64,000 bases of DNA from Lampris incognitus. Its lineage: Eukaryota > Chordata > Actinopteri > Lampriformes > Lampridae. The stretch is taken from contig NC_079219.1 in the NCBI RefSeq assembly GCF_029633865.1, positions 11,715,420-11,779,419 on the forward strand, in the 5' to 3' direction. This document shows, piece by piece, positions 40,338 through 50,257 of this stretch. The notes below the pieces were generated by a model, which had not been told where the DNA came from, did no database searches, and saw nothing but the letters and a program-made list of their open reading frames with translations. Within the stretch, counting starts at the first letter, position 1; every line of letters starts with the position of its first letter. The translations under genes were made by a program, and so were the position numbers.

Positions 40338-40680
40338 AGTTTCCTCTCTTGAAGTCCCTTCCTCTTGCTCTCTTTCGGGTGTGCCGGCAGTCCTCGGTAG
40401 ACGCTCAACTCACAAACTCTCATTTGCTCCGCTGAATGTTCGGGAGTTGCCGCGATTCACGAGCGCATCGTCCCGTCGCAGTGAGCACAGGCGCAGAGCT
40501 GCGGACGCGTCGCCGGCGGCTTGGCAAATGACGCGCGTTGCGCGCGGGAGGGCGGAGAGCGCTTCGGCTCGCGCTGACGAATATGGAAATCAGCCGCGGG
40601 GGGGGGGGGAGCGATCAGTGCCTCTCCGGCAGGACCCCGCATCCAAAAGCGGGGGGGGGGGGGTAATACTCGCGTTAGAA

Positions 40681-41412
40681 ACCTCCTGAAAGCCTTGACC
40701 GTTATACCAATGGTCATTGTCAACAGCAGTAATCATCATTACACAATCAGACAATAATACCAGCAACCATTATGATACAGAGACGTGCATGATTTGACGG
40801 TCTTGGTGTGTGCTCAATGTATGCATGATGCATGACTGGACAGTAATCACAAAACAATCACCATATCATAACCTCCAATAGTCGTTATACAGTAACACCA
40901 ATAATCATTTTTATACAATAATCACCACCAGTAATCAAACAATAACTCCAGTAATCATTATTAATCCTTAACCACTAATAATCATTGTACATTGTGCAAT
41001 ATTCACTAATAACCATGATTACACTATCATCAGTGGTCACTCGGGGTTGACTGAGTATGACTGTCCTTTAGGATGACAGGTTTTTATGTGAAGTGGCTGA
41101 ATAAACTCCATGAACCCACAGGTCTGCTCCAGGTAACGTCCAGTTTAAAGTATCTGATCCTTTCTGACCTCAGGGGGACTCTTATGTCTTTGGGTCGGAT
41201 CACAGAGTTCACAACGTAAAAAGGCCTTGAGCGATTACTTTTCATCACCCCAGACCAGCCGCAGGGGCGACAGCATGTTCTCAGACATGTTGGATTTCCT
41301 GTTGTCCACTCTGGGAGGGGCCCAGTCAGCTGAATATAACCAAGAATGAAACGAATGACCAATGAGAGTTTTTCTTACAGGGAAAAATTAAGACTAAAAA
41401 AATCAAGAACAA
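40681..41412. other. Upstream flank of igdcc3, nothing recognised
   Basis: Repeated AATCATTA-like words at 40720-41040 look like a decayed simple repeat. No other feature. Confidence 0.4.
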
Positions 41413-41824
41413 CCCATATAGCATCCAGATGTGGGCCACTTCAGGCAATGATGCGGCACTGATGGCCTTCTTCTGGCCCTGACAAAATGGATGTGAGCTG
41501 AAGTGGCCCACATGTATAATAGCAAATATGGCCCAAATATGCCAAATCAAATGTGGGCCTTTTTTGGCAAAGATGCGGTGCTCTCGGCAACACGTGATCT
41601 GGATGTGACCCTGAAGTGGCCCATGTGGTAAATGGTGAATATGGCCCAAAATAACACAAAACAAATATGGGCCACCTTTGGCAAATATGTTATGGCTTGG
41701 TTCTGACCCAGATCTGGCAAACAGGAGCGGACCACCCAAGTGCCATCATTCCATGTGGTATGTGGGCCAGATGAAAGTGTCGGGTGTGGGACGGGTCCAG
41801 GCCACAGCAATTTTACTATCTGGG
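41413..41824. mobile_element. MITE, GATAGCA-type ends, copy 1
   Basis: Starts CCCATATAGCATCC and ends TTTTACTATCTGGG. The interior carries repeated GTGGGCCA and ATATGGCCCAAA words. The ends and these words match the element at 43006-43359. Confidence 0.55.
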
Positions 41825-42450
41825 ATAAGTGAGAGAAGAAGAGTGTAATGCTGTGGGTCTCCACATACTCACCGGGAGGTTGAGTATTTGTCAGATTTGT
41901 TCATGTCAAATATATCAGAAAATCAAGCAAATCTAATCTGATTTACCCATCTGACAGTAGAGAATACTCTTATTATGGAAGAAACAATTTTGCCCCTATC
42001 ACCTGCTTCATGGTTGCATGATCCTATGTCTTTTTTTGGAGTTGGAAAAGATCAAGATTCTCCACACGGGGCTCAACGGAAATGTTTTACTTTCATTGGC
42101 TATGTTGAGAGTCTGACCTCCCTTTCCCCAGACTGACCACCCGGGTGAGATGGTCGATACAACATTGCAGCTGAATCCCACAGCCTGGCAGAACATCGAA
42201 CATCTCCCAACAGCTTGTTATGCACTGCAGTCACCCATACACATACACACTACACTCTCCTCTGGTTTTGATTTTTTTGTTTCACACTAATGTACCTCAT
42301 TCATCATTATTATTGTTAACAGTTATGTTGCTTTGTTGTTATTGTCATTATTGTCCATCATACTTCCTCAGCCTAAGATGAGGAGCTCAAAACACTATGT
42401 GTGTGTGTGTGGGGGGGGGTCGTTATTGTAACAATTCATGTCAATGGGTT
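41825..42450. other. Intergenic, nothing recognised
   Basis: No gene or repeat identified, apart from short GT and G runs near 42398-42419. Confidence 0.4.
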
Positions 42451-42852
42451 GTTTTTTTTTTGCTTTTTTTAAAATTTATTTCTGATTTTTCCCTTTTTCT
42501 CCCAATTTAGTGGCCAATCGATCCCTATTTTAATTCAAACACCCACCCTCGTACTGTGTGCGTTCGCCAACTGCATCTCTCCGGCCGGCAGTCTCGAAGG
42601 AGACGCCTCCCCACTTTCGTGACAAGGCGACTCCAAGCCGAACCACTGTTTTTCCGACACACACAGAGACGCATTCACGTGACGAACACAAGCCGACTCC
42701 GCCCCCTCCCGAAGACAGCGTTGCCAATGATTGCTGCTTCGTCGAGTCCGGCCATAGTCGGATCTGACGAGACCGGGGCACGAACCCCGGTCCCCAGTGG
42801 GCAACTGCATCGACACAGAGCCGATGCTTAGACCGCTACACCACCGCGGACC
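42451..42852 (-). mobile_element. tRNA-derived SINE, full length
   Basis: On the minus strand: head GTCCGCGGTGGTGTAGCGGT (A-box region, Ser/Leu-tRNA-like), B-box GGGTTCGTGCC near 42775-42795, a body of about 250 bp, and tail GGCCACTAAATTGGGAGAAA ending in A-rich sequence. The head is well preserved. Confidence 0.8.
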
Positions 42853-42980
42853 AATGTGTTGTTTTGTAATGATTCCTAAGATGTCGATAAAGTATGTTTA
42901 TGGAGGGGAAAAAAAGATGTCAGTGTCATCGGTAAAAGAACGAGTAAAACAGTTTACTCACGTTGAGACACAATACAATT

Positions 42981-43452
42981 GTGATGGACTGGCGGCCTGT
43001 CCAGGCCCAGATAGCAGACACATTTGGGCCTAATCTGGGACGTTTTTGGTACTTATGGCGCAGTTACAGCACTGGCAACTGTTGTGTGGGCAGATGTGGC
43101 CCAAATGTCATGAGCCGGGCCTGACTTGGGTTACGGCAAGTGTTGTGTGGGCCACGCATGGCCCAAATATAATGAACCCTGGATGGACTTGGGTTAAGCA
43201 CATATTATGTGGGCCAGATGTGGCCCGAATGTGGCCCAAGTGTGGCTGAGTTGAGGCAGCCACACTCACCCTGAGTCAATGCCATCATTCAAGGCCAAAT
43301 GTGGGCCGTAAGATAACTGCAGATGTGGGCCGTATATGGGGCAAAGATTGCTATCTGGGGGGGGGGGGTGTCTCCCCGCCTGCCACCCAACAACTGCTGG
43401 GGTAGGCTCCAGCATCCCGCGATCCCAGTTGGAGTAATGGATGGACGGATGG
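42981..43452 (+). mobile_element. SINE tail (type B) split by a MITE
   Basis: GATGGACTGGCGGCCTGTCC at 42984-43003 and TGTCTCCCCGCCTGCCACCC from about 43370 are adjacent in the full SINE at 16583-16951, but here are separated by about 365 bp. The right part ends GGAGTAATGGATGGACGG. Confidence 0.75.
43006..43359. mobile_element. MITE, CCCAGATAGCA ends, copy 2, nested in a SINE
   Basis: Terminal inverted repeats CCCAGATAGCA at 43006 and TGCTATCTGGG ending 43359 are perfect. The interior has TGTGGCCCAAATG-like repeats as in copy 1. A G-run follows the right end, so the target-site duplication cannot be read. Confidence 0.75.
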
Positions 43453-43609
43453 GCTCACAGTTGCTTCGTATTCGCTTAAGTGTTCATTTTTAAAAGACAT
43501 CCGAAATTTGCATCCAATCCATTTTACCTCAGATTTTTCTCTTTACATGAACATTAGCACAAAATGGATCGCTTTTTCGTCTTTCTTTTTTTTGTCTGCA
43601 TCAATGAGC

Positions 43610-43690
43610 TGTAATAAATCAGAATCAACTTTATCGGCCACGTGTGCCTATGCACACGAGGAATTTGACTCCGGTTCACAGCAGCTTCTA
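43610..43690 (-). mobile_element. LINE-type 3' tail fragment, antisense
   Basis: AATCAGAATCAACTTTATCG then GCACACGAGGAATTTGACTC is a pattern common as a LINE 3' end in fish, read on the minus strand. Too short to classify. Confidence 0.4.
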
Positions 43691-44339
43691 GCACTTGCAG
43701 AAATCACTCGCACACAAAAAAGGAAACAAAAAAAGAAAAAGCAGAAGAAATAAATGGAAAAACAAACAGGACGTTGAAGGCAAGCATGTACGCACAACAG
43801 GTATGTCGCACTGTACAGAGTCTTGTTATGGTTGAGTTATCAACACCTATGCCCATACATTATAACATAATGCTTATATACTATATTGCCCATACACTAT
43901 ACCTTAACCATACCACAACTTCACAACCCATCCCGCCCATATACAACGTTAGATAATCCCACTATATTACACAATATTATCTTATGTTCCAGAAGTATAC
44001 ACTATAGGTTCACCTACCGGCCACCACACAACTACAAACTATTACAACTATAACAGCAATAATTTGTAACCAGTATACAGCAGTTGTATGTGTATTTACA
44101 ATTATAAATTTGTATTGTACAAATGCGCATCTAGTTTAAAGAGGTAGTGCACATCGTAGATATATGTAGGTGAGACATCTGACAAACACGAGGATGCAAT
44201 GACATAACCCAACTTGAGGGGCAGCAGGTGCCTCCAAACTAACTCTAAAACGAAGCAGGAGAAGAAGTACGGCATGCTGTGGAAGGAGAGGTTTGTGGTT
44301 CAATTGCATTTGGTGTGAGTTGGAAGAAGAATTTTATGT
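43691..44339. other. Intergenic, nothing recognised
   Basis: AT-rich sequence with short ATAC-rich words near 43860-43990. The last part may belong to the following LINE remnant. Confidence 0.35.
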
Positions 44340-45140
44340 TGGGTAATTGATTCTCTGAATGGTATCATAACTATTTAAGTAGAAATAGGACCAGAATTGT
44401 CTAATGAGTGTGTTGTTGAAAATGAGACTCCTCAGGGGAGTGTGACGAGCCCCCTACTAGTCTCCATCATGATAAACGATATATCTGAAAACGTACCATT
44501 AGATATGGGAAATGGGAAGGCCTTTAGTTGCAGATGACAGGGCATCGTGGAAGAGAGGAAGAAATGTGGAGCATGAAGAGGTTGTAGGAAGCAAACAGCT
44601 AAGATGAAAAGTGAGGCGCAACATGGGGACCTACATTTTCAGTTTAAAAAAAAAACAACAAAAGTTGTGTTTTTAATAGGATAAAAAGAAAATATGCATT
44701 TAATCATATAGAGGGAATTTAGTGAAGGCCTGAGCACTCTCCTTTTCTGGAAGTATATTTTGGTTCAAAATCGACATGGAAGGAGCGCGTTAAAAAACAG
44801 TTGAAATATGTAAAAAAGTTTTAATGTGATGAAGTACCTAGCAGGACTGAAGTGGGAGCAGACAGACACTGAGGTATATTTAAGGAGCTTTAATTCTATG
44901 TATCAAAGACCACACTCAGTGAACTGGGCACAGTACAGACTTGGGGCACTTCAGGGTATTTATAGGAGCTGGTATAACCTCACCAGTGGGCACCGTTCAA
45001 GTTGAAAGAAGGAGAAATGACACTTTATTCAGGGGGAGAAACAGCTGCTAGCAAATAACTGGATAAATCTGAAGGGACAGGGAGGTTATCAACCGTCAAA
45101 AGGTTTTACAGAACTGTTTGGAGGACGAGAGAACACAAAA
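44340..45140 (+). pseudogene. LINE reverse transcriptase remnant, heavily decayed
   Basis: Frame by frame it reads VENETPQGSVTSPLLVSIMI and NDISENVPLDMG (44415-44510), the TPQGSVxSPLL motif before the RT active site. The expected ADD box has decayed (LQMTGHRGR reading). Near 44810-44980 KYLAGLKWEQTDTEVYLRSF and WAQYRLGALQGIYRSW match the conserved region downstream of the RT. Several stops and shifts; no endonuclease was found. A different LINE type from the other two large ones. Confidence 0.6.
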
Positions 45141-45164
45141 ACAAAGTGTTGGTTCTTTTTTTAA

Positions 45165-45508
45165 AATTTTATATACTTTAATGATCCCCGTAGGGAAATT
45201 ACGCTCTGCATTTAACCCATCCCAGCTGTATAGCTAGGTGCAGTGGGCAGCCGCCGTGCAGCACCCGGGGACCAACTCCAGTTCGTCTTGCCATGCCTCG
45301 GTCAGGGGCACAGACAGGAGTATTAACCCTAACATGCATGTCTTTTTGGTGGTGGGGGAAACCGGAGCACCCGGTAAAACCCACTGCAGACACGGGGAGA
45401 ACATGCAAACTCCACACAGAGGATGACTCCCAAGGTTGGACAACCCAGGAGTTTGAACCCAGGACCTTCTTGCTGTGAGGTGACAGTGCTAACCACTGCA
45501 TCACCATG
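45165..45508 (-). mobile_element. SINE (DANA/mermaid-like, tail type A)
   Basis: On the minus strand: head CAGTGGTTAGCACTGTCACC, core GTGTGGAGTTTGCATGTTCT, tail GCCCACTGCACCTAGCTATA and end AATTTCCCTACGGGGATCAT. Same type as the intronic copy at 24380-24784. Confidence 0.8.
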
Positions 45509-45727
45509 ATGTTCTTGTTGGGGATGCAGTTTGTAAGCGATATGGCAGTGTGTTTATCATACACTATTGTGGCCGACTGGGCCTGTCTGGTTGGTGGAAA
45601 TCCCTTCAGTAGATTTTGAAGGAAATTCCTTCAGTAGATTTTGAAATACTCGAGATAAAAAATGTGAATTTGCCAAATGCATATAATGCAATTATTGCAT
45701 TGAAGTGCCTATATTGAGGACAATACC

Positions 45728-46080
45728 TCAGAAAATTCGTTGAGAAAACCTGTAGATGAGTTGGGGGGGGGGGCGATAAATGATTATACAGCAAATTGGG
45801 TTGTCACACACAATTTTAAAAGTCAAGATTTCAAAACTATCACAAGAACCAAAAGTAAAAGGAATACAAACTGTGCAATGGTCCTTGAAAGCAGCTACTA
45901 TACCCCCACCACGACCTGTTAACCTGGGTGCATCCAGAAAATCATAGCTGGGTGGGCAGAGCTCCACTAGAGGGAGCACTCCCCAGGTTTAAGCCAGGTC
46001 TCGGTGAGAAATAGAGAGTCAAGGTTGAGGGACGTAATTAAATCAATGAGAATAAGACGTATTTGACATGGACTGGGCGT
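45728..46080 (-). pseudogene. L2-like LINE endonuclease fragment
   Basis: On the minus strand DSLFLTETWLKPGECSL (catalytic Glu in TETW), then after a frameshift PPSYDFLDAPRLTGRGGGIV and ICCIIIYRPPP. R-x-x-GRGGGxA and YRPP are the family motifs of the APE endonuclease. No intact frame. Confidence 0.7.
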
Positions 46081-46416
46081 TTAAAAGAGCAGAAACAATT
46101 GGCATAAGGGGCTTAGTTGGACTGGAATCACTACAGCAGACTAATCAAATTATCTGGCCTGACAGTTGAAGACATAATGCAAAGGGTAGCGGGTATTAAA
46201 CTGCGGCTTAATCCTAACAGGAATATTGTAAAAGCCATGGGATGAGAGAGAACTCACGTTATAAGAGCCGGATTACACAGGGCAACAGGTGATAATGAAC
46301 TGGAGACATCATGTTTTATGTAACAAAGGTTTTTTTTAATCTACTCCTATGGAATTAATGGGGGGGGGCTGTGTGGAGGGTAAATAGTCATTCATGAATA
46401 CAGGACCGCACGCGTA

Positions 46417-46660
46417 ATGAAAATTAGCCGCCAACATGCGGCAACCCAGCTTGTTGGCAGTCTTAAAAAGGAAAAGCGTTCCCAGAACAAATCAAAGTTT
46501 AGTGGAGATGTAGAGCTGGACATAATCGGCGTAGCAGTGGAAGTGGAGATCATGATGATGTATGATGTTATCAATGGGGGGGAGCATGTAAAGGATGAAC
46601 AGAAGAGGAAGAAGCACCGCACCCTGGGACAGCGGAGGGGTGACGGAGGTGCAGTAGAAC
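46417..46660 (-). pseudogene. L2-like LINE reverse transcriptase fragment
   Basis: On the minus strand LSQGAVLLPLLFILYMLPPI and HFHCYADYVQLYISTKL, corresponding to the PQGSVLGPLLF and YADD-x-QLY boxes of L2-like RTs, with the second Asp of the box lost (YADY). It lies upstream of the endonuclease fragment in transcription direction, the reverse of the normal order. Confidence 0.65.
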
Positions 46661-46723
46661 TGTATACCATTTTAATGACGTGTCTGTGAATGTTCTCATT
46701 CATCCAGGTCATGGTTATCCAAA

Positions 46724-46890
46724 GGAGTCGAATCAGGCGCAAATGGACTTGGTATACATCCGTGAAGACGTTTCGCCTCTCATCCAAGAGGCTTCCTCAG
46801 TTCGTGCCTTCCTGACTAGACGAAGCTAGTCTGACTGGCTGGTGATCTTCACGGATATATACCAAGTCCAGTTGCACTTGATTCAACTCC
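46724..46890. repeat. Long inverted repeat with hammerhead-like core
   Basis: Arms 46724-46768 and 46846-46890 (45 bp each) are imperfect reverse complements (for example GGACTTGGTATACATCCGTG against its partner). The 77-bp centre, on the minus strand, contains CTGAGGA, a GCCTCT/AGAGGC stem and GAAAC (46767-46800), the order of a hammerhead ribozyme core. A second small stem GACTAG/CTAGTC lies beside it. Confidence 0.7.
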
Positions 46891-47022
46891 TTCATTTTAA
46901 TGACCTAAATTGGATTGAAGAGAACGGACCAAAAAATGTGTTATGTAGATAGTGGCTCGGTCTCAGGCTTTACAAAGTATTAAAACAGGTACAGCCCATC
47001 ATCGTCAGGATTTACTCTAGAT

Positions 47023-47587
47023 CAGTGTTTCTCAACCGGGGGTCCGCGGACCCCTAGTGGTCCGTGGTGTAATTGCAAGGGGTCCGTGAAAATAAAATAT
47101 CTTTAACAAAAAGATCCTATGACATTTATAGAAATAGGATTATTTTACTCAAATGTGACTGAGACCTTTATCTACCTAAACTATAAAGGGTAACAGGACT
47201 TTTTTCTCGAATTACATCTGTTTCACAAGCGTAATTTATTGTATCTTAATAAGAGATCTTGCTCCCGTTTGCATTGTTAAAAGTTACTGCATAAAAATTC
47301 TGTTGTTACATATATCTGAAAGTTACTGAATACATATTCTGTTTTGTTACATATATCTGAAAGTTACTGCATAGGAATTCTGTTTTGTTAACAATATCTA
47401 AGTTACAACTGAAAGCTCTTATTTTTGCCCCAAAGAGTGAATAAATGATATAATGTAATTTAAAATGCAGTTTCTACTGTTTCTATCAAATTGCAACCCC
47501 CCTCCCCCAAGATCAGGTGGAGGGGTCCTCAGGGTAGATCAAAAATACGCAGGGGGTCCAGGACCCCAAAAAGGTTGAGAACCACTG
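47023..47587. mobile_element. hAT-type non-autonomous transposon with 8-bp TSD
   Basis: The ends are CAGTGTTTCTCAACC and its near-complement GGTTGAGAACCACTG. An exact 8-bp duplication CTCTAGAT flanks it (47015-47022 and 47588-47595), as expected for hAT transposases. The interior has paired GGGGTCC words near both ends and no coding frame. Confidence 0.9.
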
Positions 47588-47832
47588 CTCTAGATTATAC
47601 AAGAGTCATTAAATGCACATGGTCATTTTCATATGGGTTCCTGCATGGAGGACATTCTGTGTAATGAGAGTGTGCACAAACTGACTAAACAAGCATTAAA
47701 AACAAAATACAGATGTTAGCATTAAACTTTCCACATCTGAAGGTAAGGGAATAATTTGGGGAGGGGTAATTCAAAAGTAGCAAAGATGCCTGGATAGAGA
47801 AGTGAAAGGAAGACGTTTACATTCAATACAGG

Positions 47833-48062
47833 TGTAAACTACTAATAAGACACGTTGGTCCCTAGCTAACGGGTCTGGCCCTTTAGCCGAGCGGTTAGTG
47901 ATGTCGCCTTGTGGTGCAGTTACGTTAATGTAACGGGTTATTTTCTTGCCCGGTGCGGGACTCGATACGGGGTATACTGCACCACAAGGCGACATCACTA
48001 ACCGCTCGGCTAAAGGGTCAGATCCGTTAACTAGGGCTAACGTGTGTTATTAGTAGTTTACA
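47833..48062. mobile_element. Fold-back element made of two inverted tRNA-like units
   Basis: Arms 47833-47919 and 47977-48062 are reverse complements at roughly 90 percent by eye. Each contains CCTTTAGCCGAGCGGTTAGT, the A-box-like segment also present in the 157-bp elements at 7545 and 53050, and each outer end starts TGTAAA. A 4-bp duplication CAGG flanks it (47829-47832 and 48063-48066). The centre keeps a GGGACTCGATACGGGG segment resembling a damaged B-box. Confidence 0.75.
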
Positions 48063-48229
48063 CAGGGAAGAGTTGGCGTCATGAGAAGAAAGGAACAGAA
48101 ATAAGGGTGGGGGGTCATATTTGAATTTTGATATTACATCATATACAAATCAAACCCTAAGCTTTAACTTAACCACTACCTTACTTTAACACTAAACTGA
48201 ACCGCTACCAAAAGTTAAACAGCGTAACT

Positions 48230-48750
48230 GTTACCTTGCCACCGCTGGTCGCCACCATCGCCACTGGCCCGCTTGTCTCGGGGAGAGCGGGAACAGCGCC
48301 CACATGCAGACGGGCCGGGCTAACACAAGACCTCGATGACAACACGAACTCACAGAACTGACGAACTCGGCCAGTAACCAGGGTAACGTTTCTCCTATAG
48401 CCCGCCAATGAGCCGGGGCAACCAGGGGGTACACATGGGGAGCCAATCGGGTAATGGGGAACAGGTGAGCCTCGGAAACAAACGCAGCCATGACGCTACT
48501 CGGTTACCATGGCAGCTTACGACGGGAAAAGACTGCCCCCCCTTTACGGCTTCGCCAATGAGCGTCGCAATACTCGAGGCCAATCATTCATTGGGCATCG
48601 TTCGTCAGTCATTCTACATGCAAATTTTGTTCTTACCAATGGGAGTTTTAGCCCTGAGGTTTGCCTCCGAGACCAGTGTAGGACCTGGATAACCCCTGGA
48701 TTTAGACAGCAGTTAGCTAACACTGATGGTTTTTGCAATCCTGGCTGATT
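48230..48750. promoter_or_regulatory. Promoter-like segment with CCAAT boxes and RFX-like motif
   Basis: Contains several CCAAT elements (near 48405, 48451, 48553, 48580 and 48637), two RFX X-box-like palindromes (GTAACCAGGGTAAC about 48374 and GTTACCATGGCAGC about 48503) and raised CpG. An ATG in good context (ACCATGG) at 48509 opens 79 codons starting MAAYDGKRLPPLYGFANERR. I recognise no protein family, so a gene is not claimed. Confidence 0.3.
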
Positions 48751-49624
48751 GTTCGTTGCAAGAGGTAGACAACAGACGTCAGGGGGAAGGAATTACAAAT
48801 AACCATCATGCTTTGCTGTGACTGTCAGACATTCCTGAGAGCTAAAAAAAAACCCATGGGTGTGTAAGAACAAACCTGTACGTATGAACGATGGATGAAC
48901 GAGGCCCAGTTTTCGCCTGGCAGGTCCATCCTCATACTCTGGGAGACGCTGTTCTCTTTGCGAGAAAAAGCCCCTGGCCGCTGGACAGCTCAGGTCACCC
49001 CTCTCCTCTCTCACACAGCCACCGGAGGAGAATGGGTTTAATCACTTTATTCACATGATCAAATGCACAGTTGAAAGAAAGGATGATCCTTGGTGCTGTG
49101 CCCTCACAGGGTACCAAAAGAAACTATAAAACCCGCTGCGACCCCTGAGGAACAGGGAACAAGCTGAGAGAAGAAGAAGAAGAAGAAGAAGAAGGAGAGG
49201 AGGAGTGGTGGGCAGAATGAACAAATTAATTATATTTGAATGACTCGTTTCTGAGTTCAATTTATCAATTGGTGCACTATGGGAAAGAATGATTCTACAA
49301 AAACAAACAACAAAGCTCGTGGGGGGGCGAAGCTATTTTTACAAATCGTTCACTGTTACCAAAATGTTGTCTTACAAACGACCAAAAGGATTTAAAGTTA
49401 GATTCATTGAGACAGCCTGGCCCAAATCTAATCATTCAACAATAAGACTTGAACTGGGCCCCACTGAAAGCTGACAGAGAGGGAAGACAGGTTGGCGAGC
49501 GAGCTACGACAGAGCGGCTTTTCTAAATCCATCCATCAGTTTTTTCAGGCGGAGACTGGTGTTGAGTAGCAATACTGAAATACTTTTCCTGCTGGTCCCC
49601 TTTATCCGAGTTACCCCAAAGTCC
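48751..49624. other. Intergenic, nothing recognised
   Basis: A short (GAA)n lies near 49170-49192. Other open frames are short and unsupported. Confidence 0.4.
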
Positions 49625-49815
49625 AAGGTCAGGTCAAGTCGAGGCAATTTTATTTGTATAGCCCGATATCACAAATTTGCCTCAGTGGGTTTTGGGTTCG
49701 AGCCCCGGGGTAGTTCCTCTGTGTGGAGTTTGCATGTTCTCCCCGTGTCTGTGTGGGTTTCCTCTGGGTGCTCCGGTTTCCTCCCACGGTCCAAAGACAT
49801 GGAGGTCAGGTGATG
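49625..49815. mobile_element. L2-type tail (antisense) joined to a SINE core fragment
   Basis: 49625-49683 (GGCAATTTTATTTGTATAGC) is the complement of the same LINE tail seen at 23390. From 49686 the plus strand reads GGGTTCGAGCCC and GTGTGGAGTTTGCATGTTCT, a piece of the DANA/mermaid-like SINE head and core without its tail. Confidence 0.6.
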
Positions 49816-50257
49816 GAGGTCAGGATGGTTGCTCCAAAACAGACTGAAGTCGAGGAACGTCAGGTCCAGCAAGTCAAGAAAACAATGTACATTCAATGAT
49901 AAAGCTTCAACTGTAAAGTTCTGTGCTTTGTATAGTAGTGACTTGTCATGTCACCGCTGTTTATTGTGGCAGTGGTCTGCAAATTAGGCCCGTGGTTCTG
50001 GTGCTTCTCTTGGCTAGAACTTATAAGCACAACATTTGTTGTTAAACTTTTTTTCTCATTTCTCTTAACCATTTTTTGTTTTGATTCACTTTTGAAGGCA
50101 GTTATTGTTGGATGGAATTTTGTTAGATAGCTGAGATTTCACTCGAGCAAACTAGGTAGCTGCCATCACATCACTGTTCTGACACAAACCAAAATGACCA
50201 GCAGAGAGTGTGCATGTCAAGCAAGAGAGAGGTTGTTTTGTTGCATGTGTTGATGTA
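49816..50257. other. Intergenic, nothing recognised
   Basis: Nothing identified before the Tc1 element; TA at 50256-50257 is the left half of its target duplication. Confidence 0.45.

Noticed and set aside
42775-42852. Functional tRNA gene (minus strand)
   Set aside because: A- and B-box sequences are present, but the cloverleaf is followed by a SINE body and tail, so it is a tRNA-derived SINE head. The same reasoning applies at 7545, 16583, 47833 and 53050.
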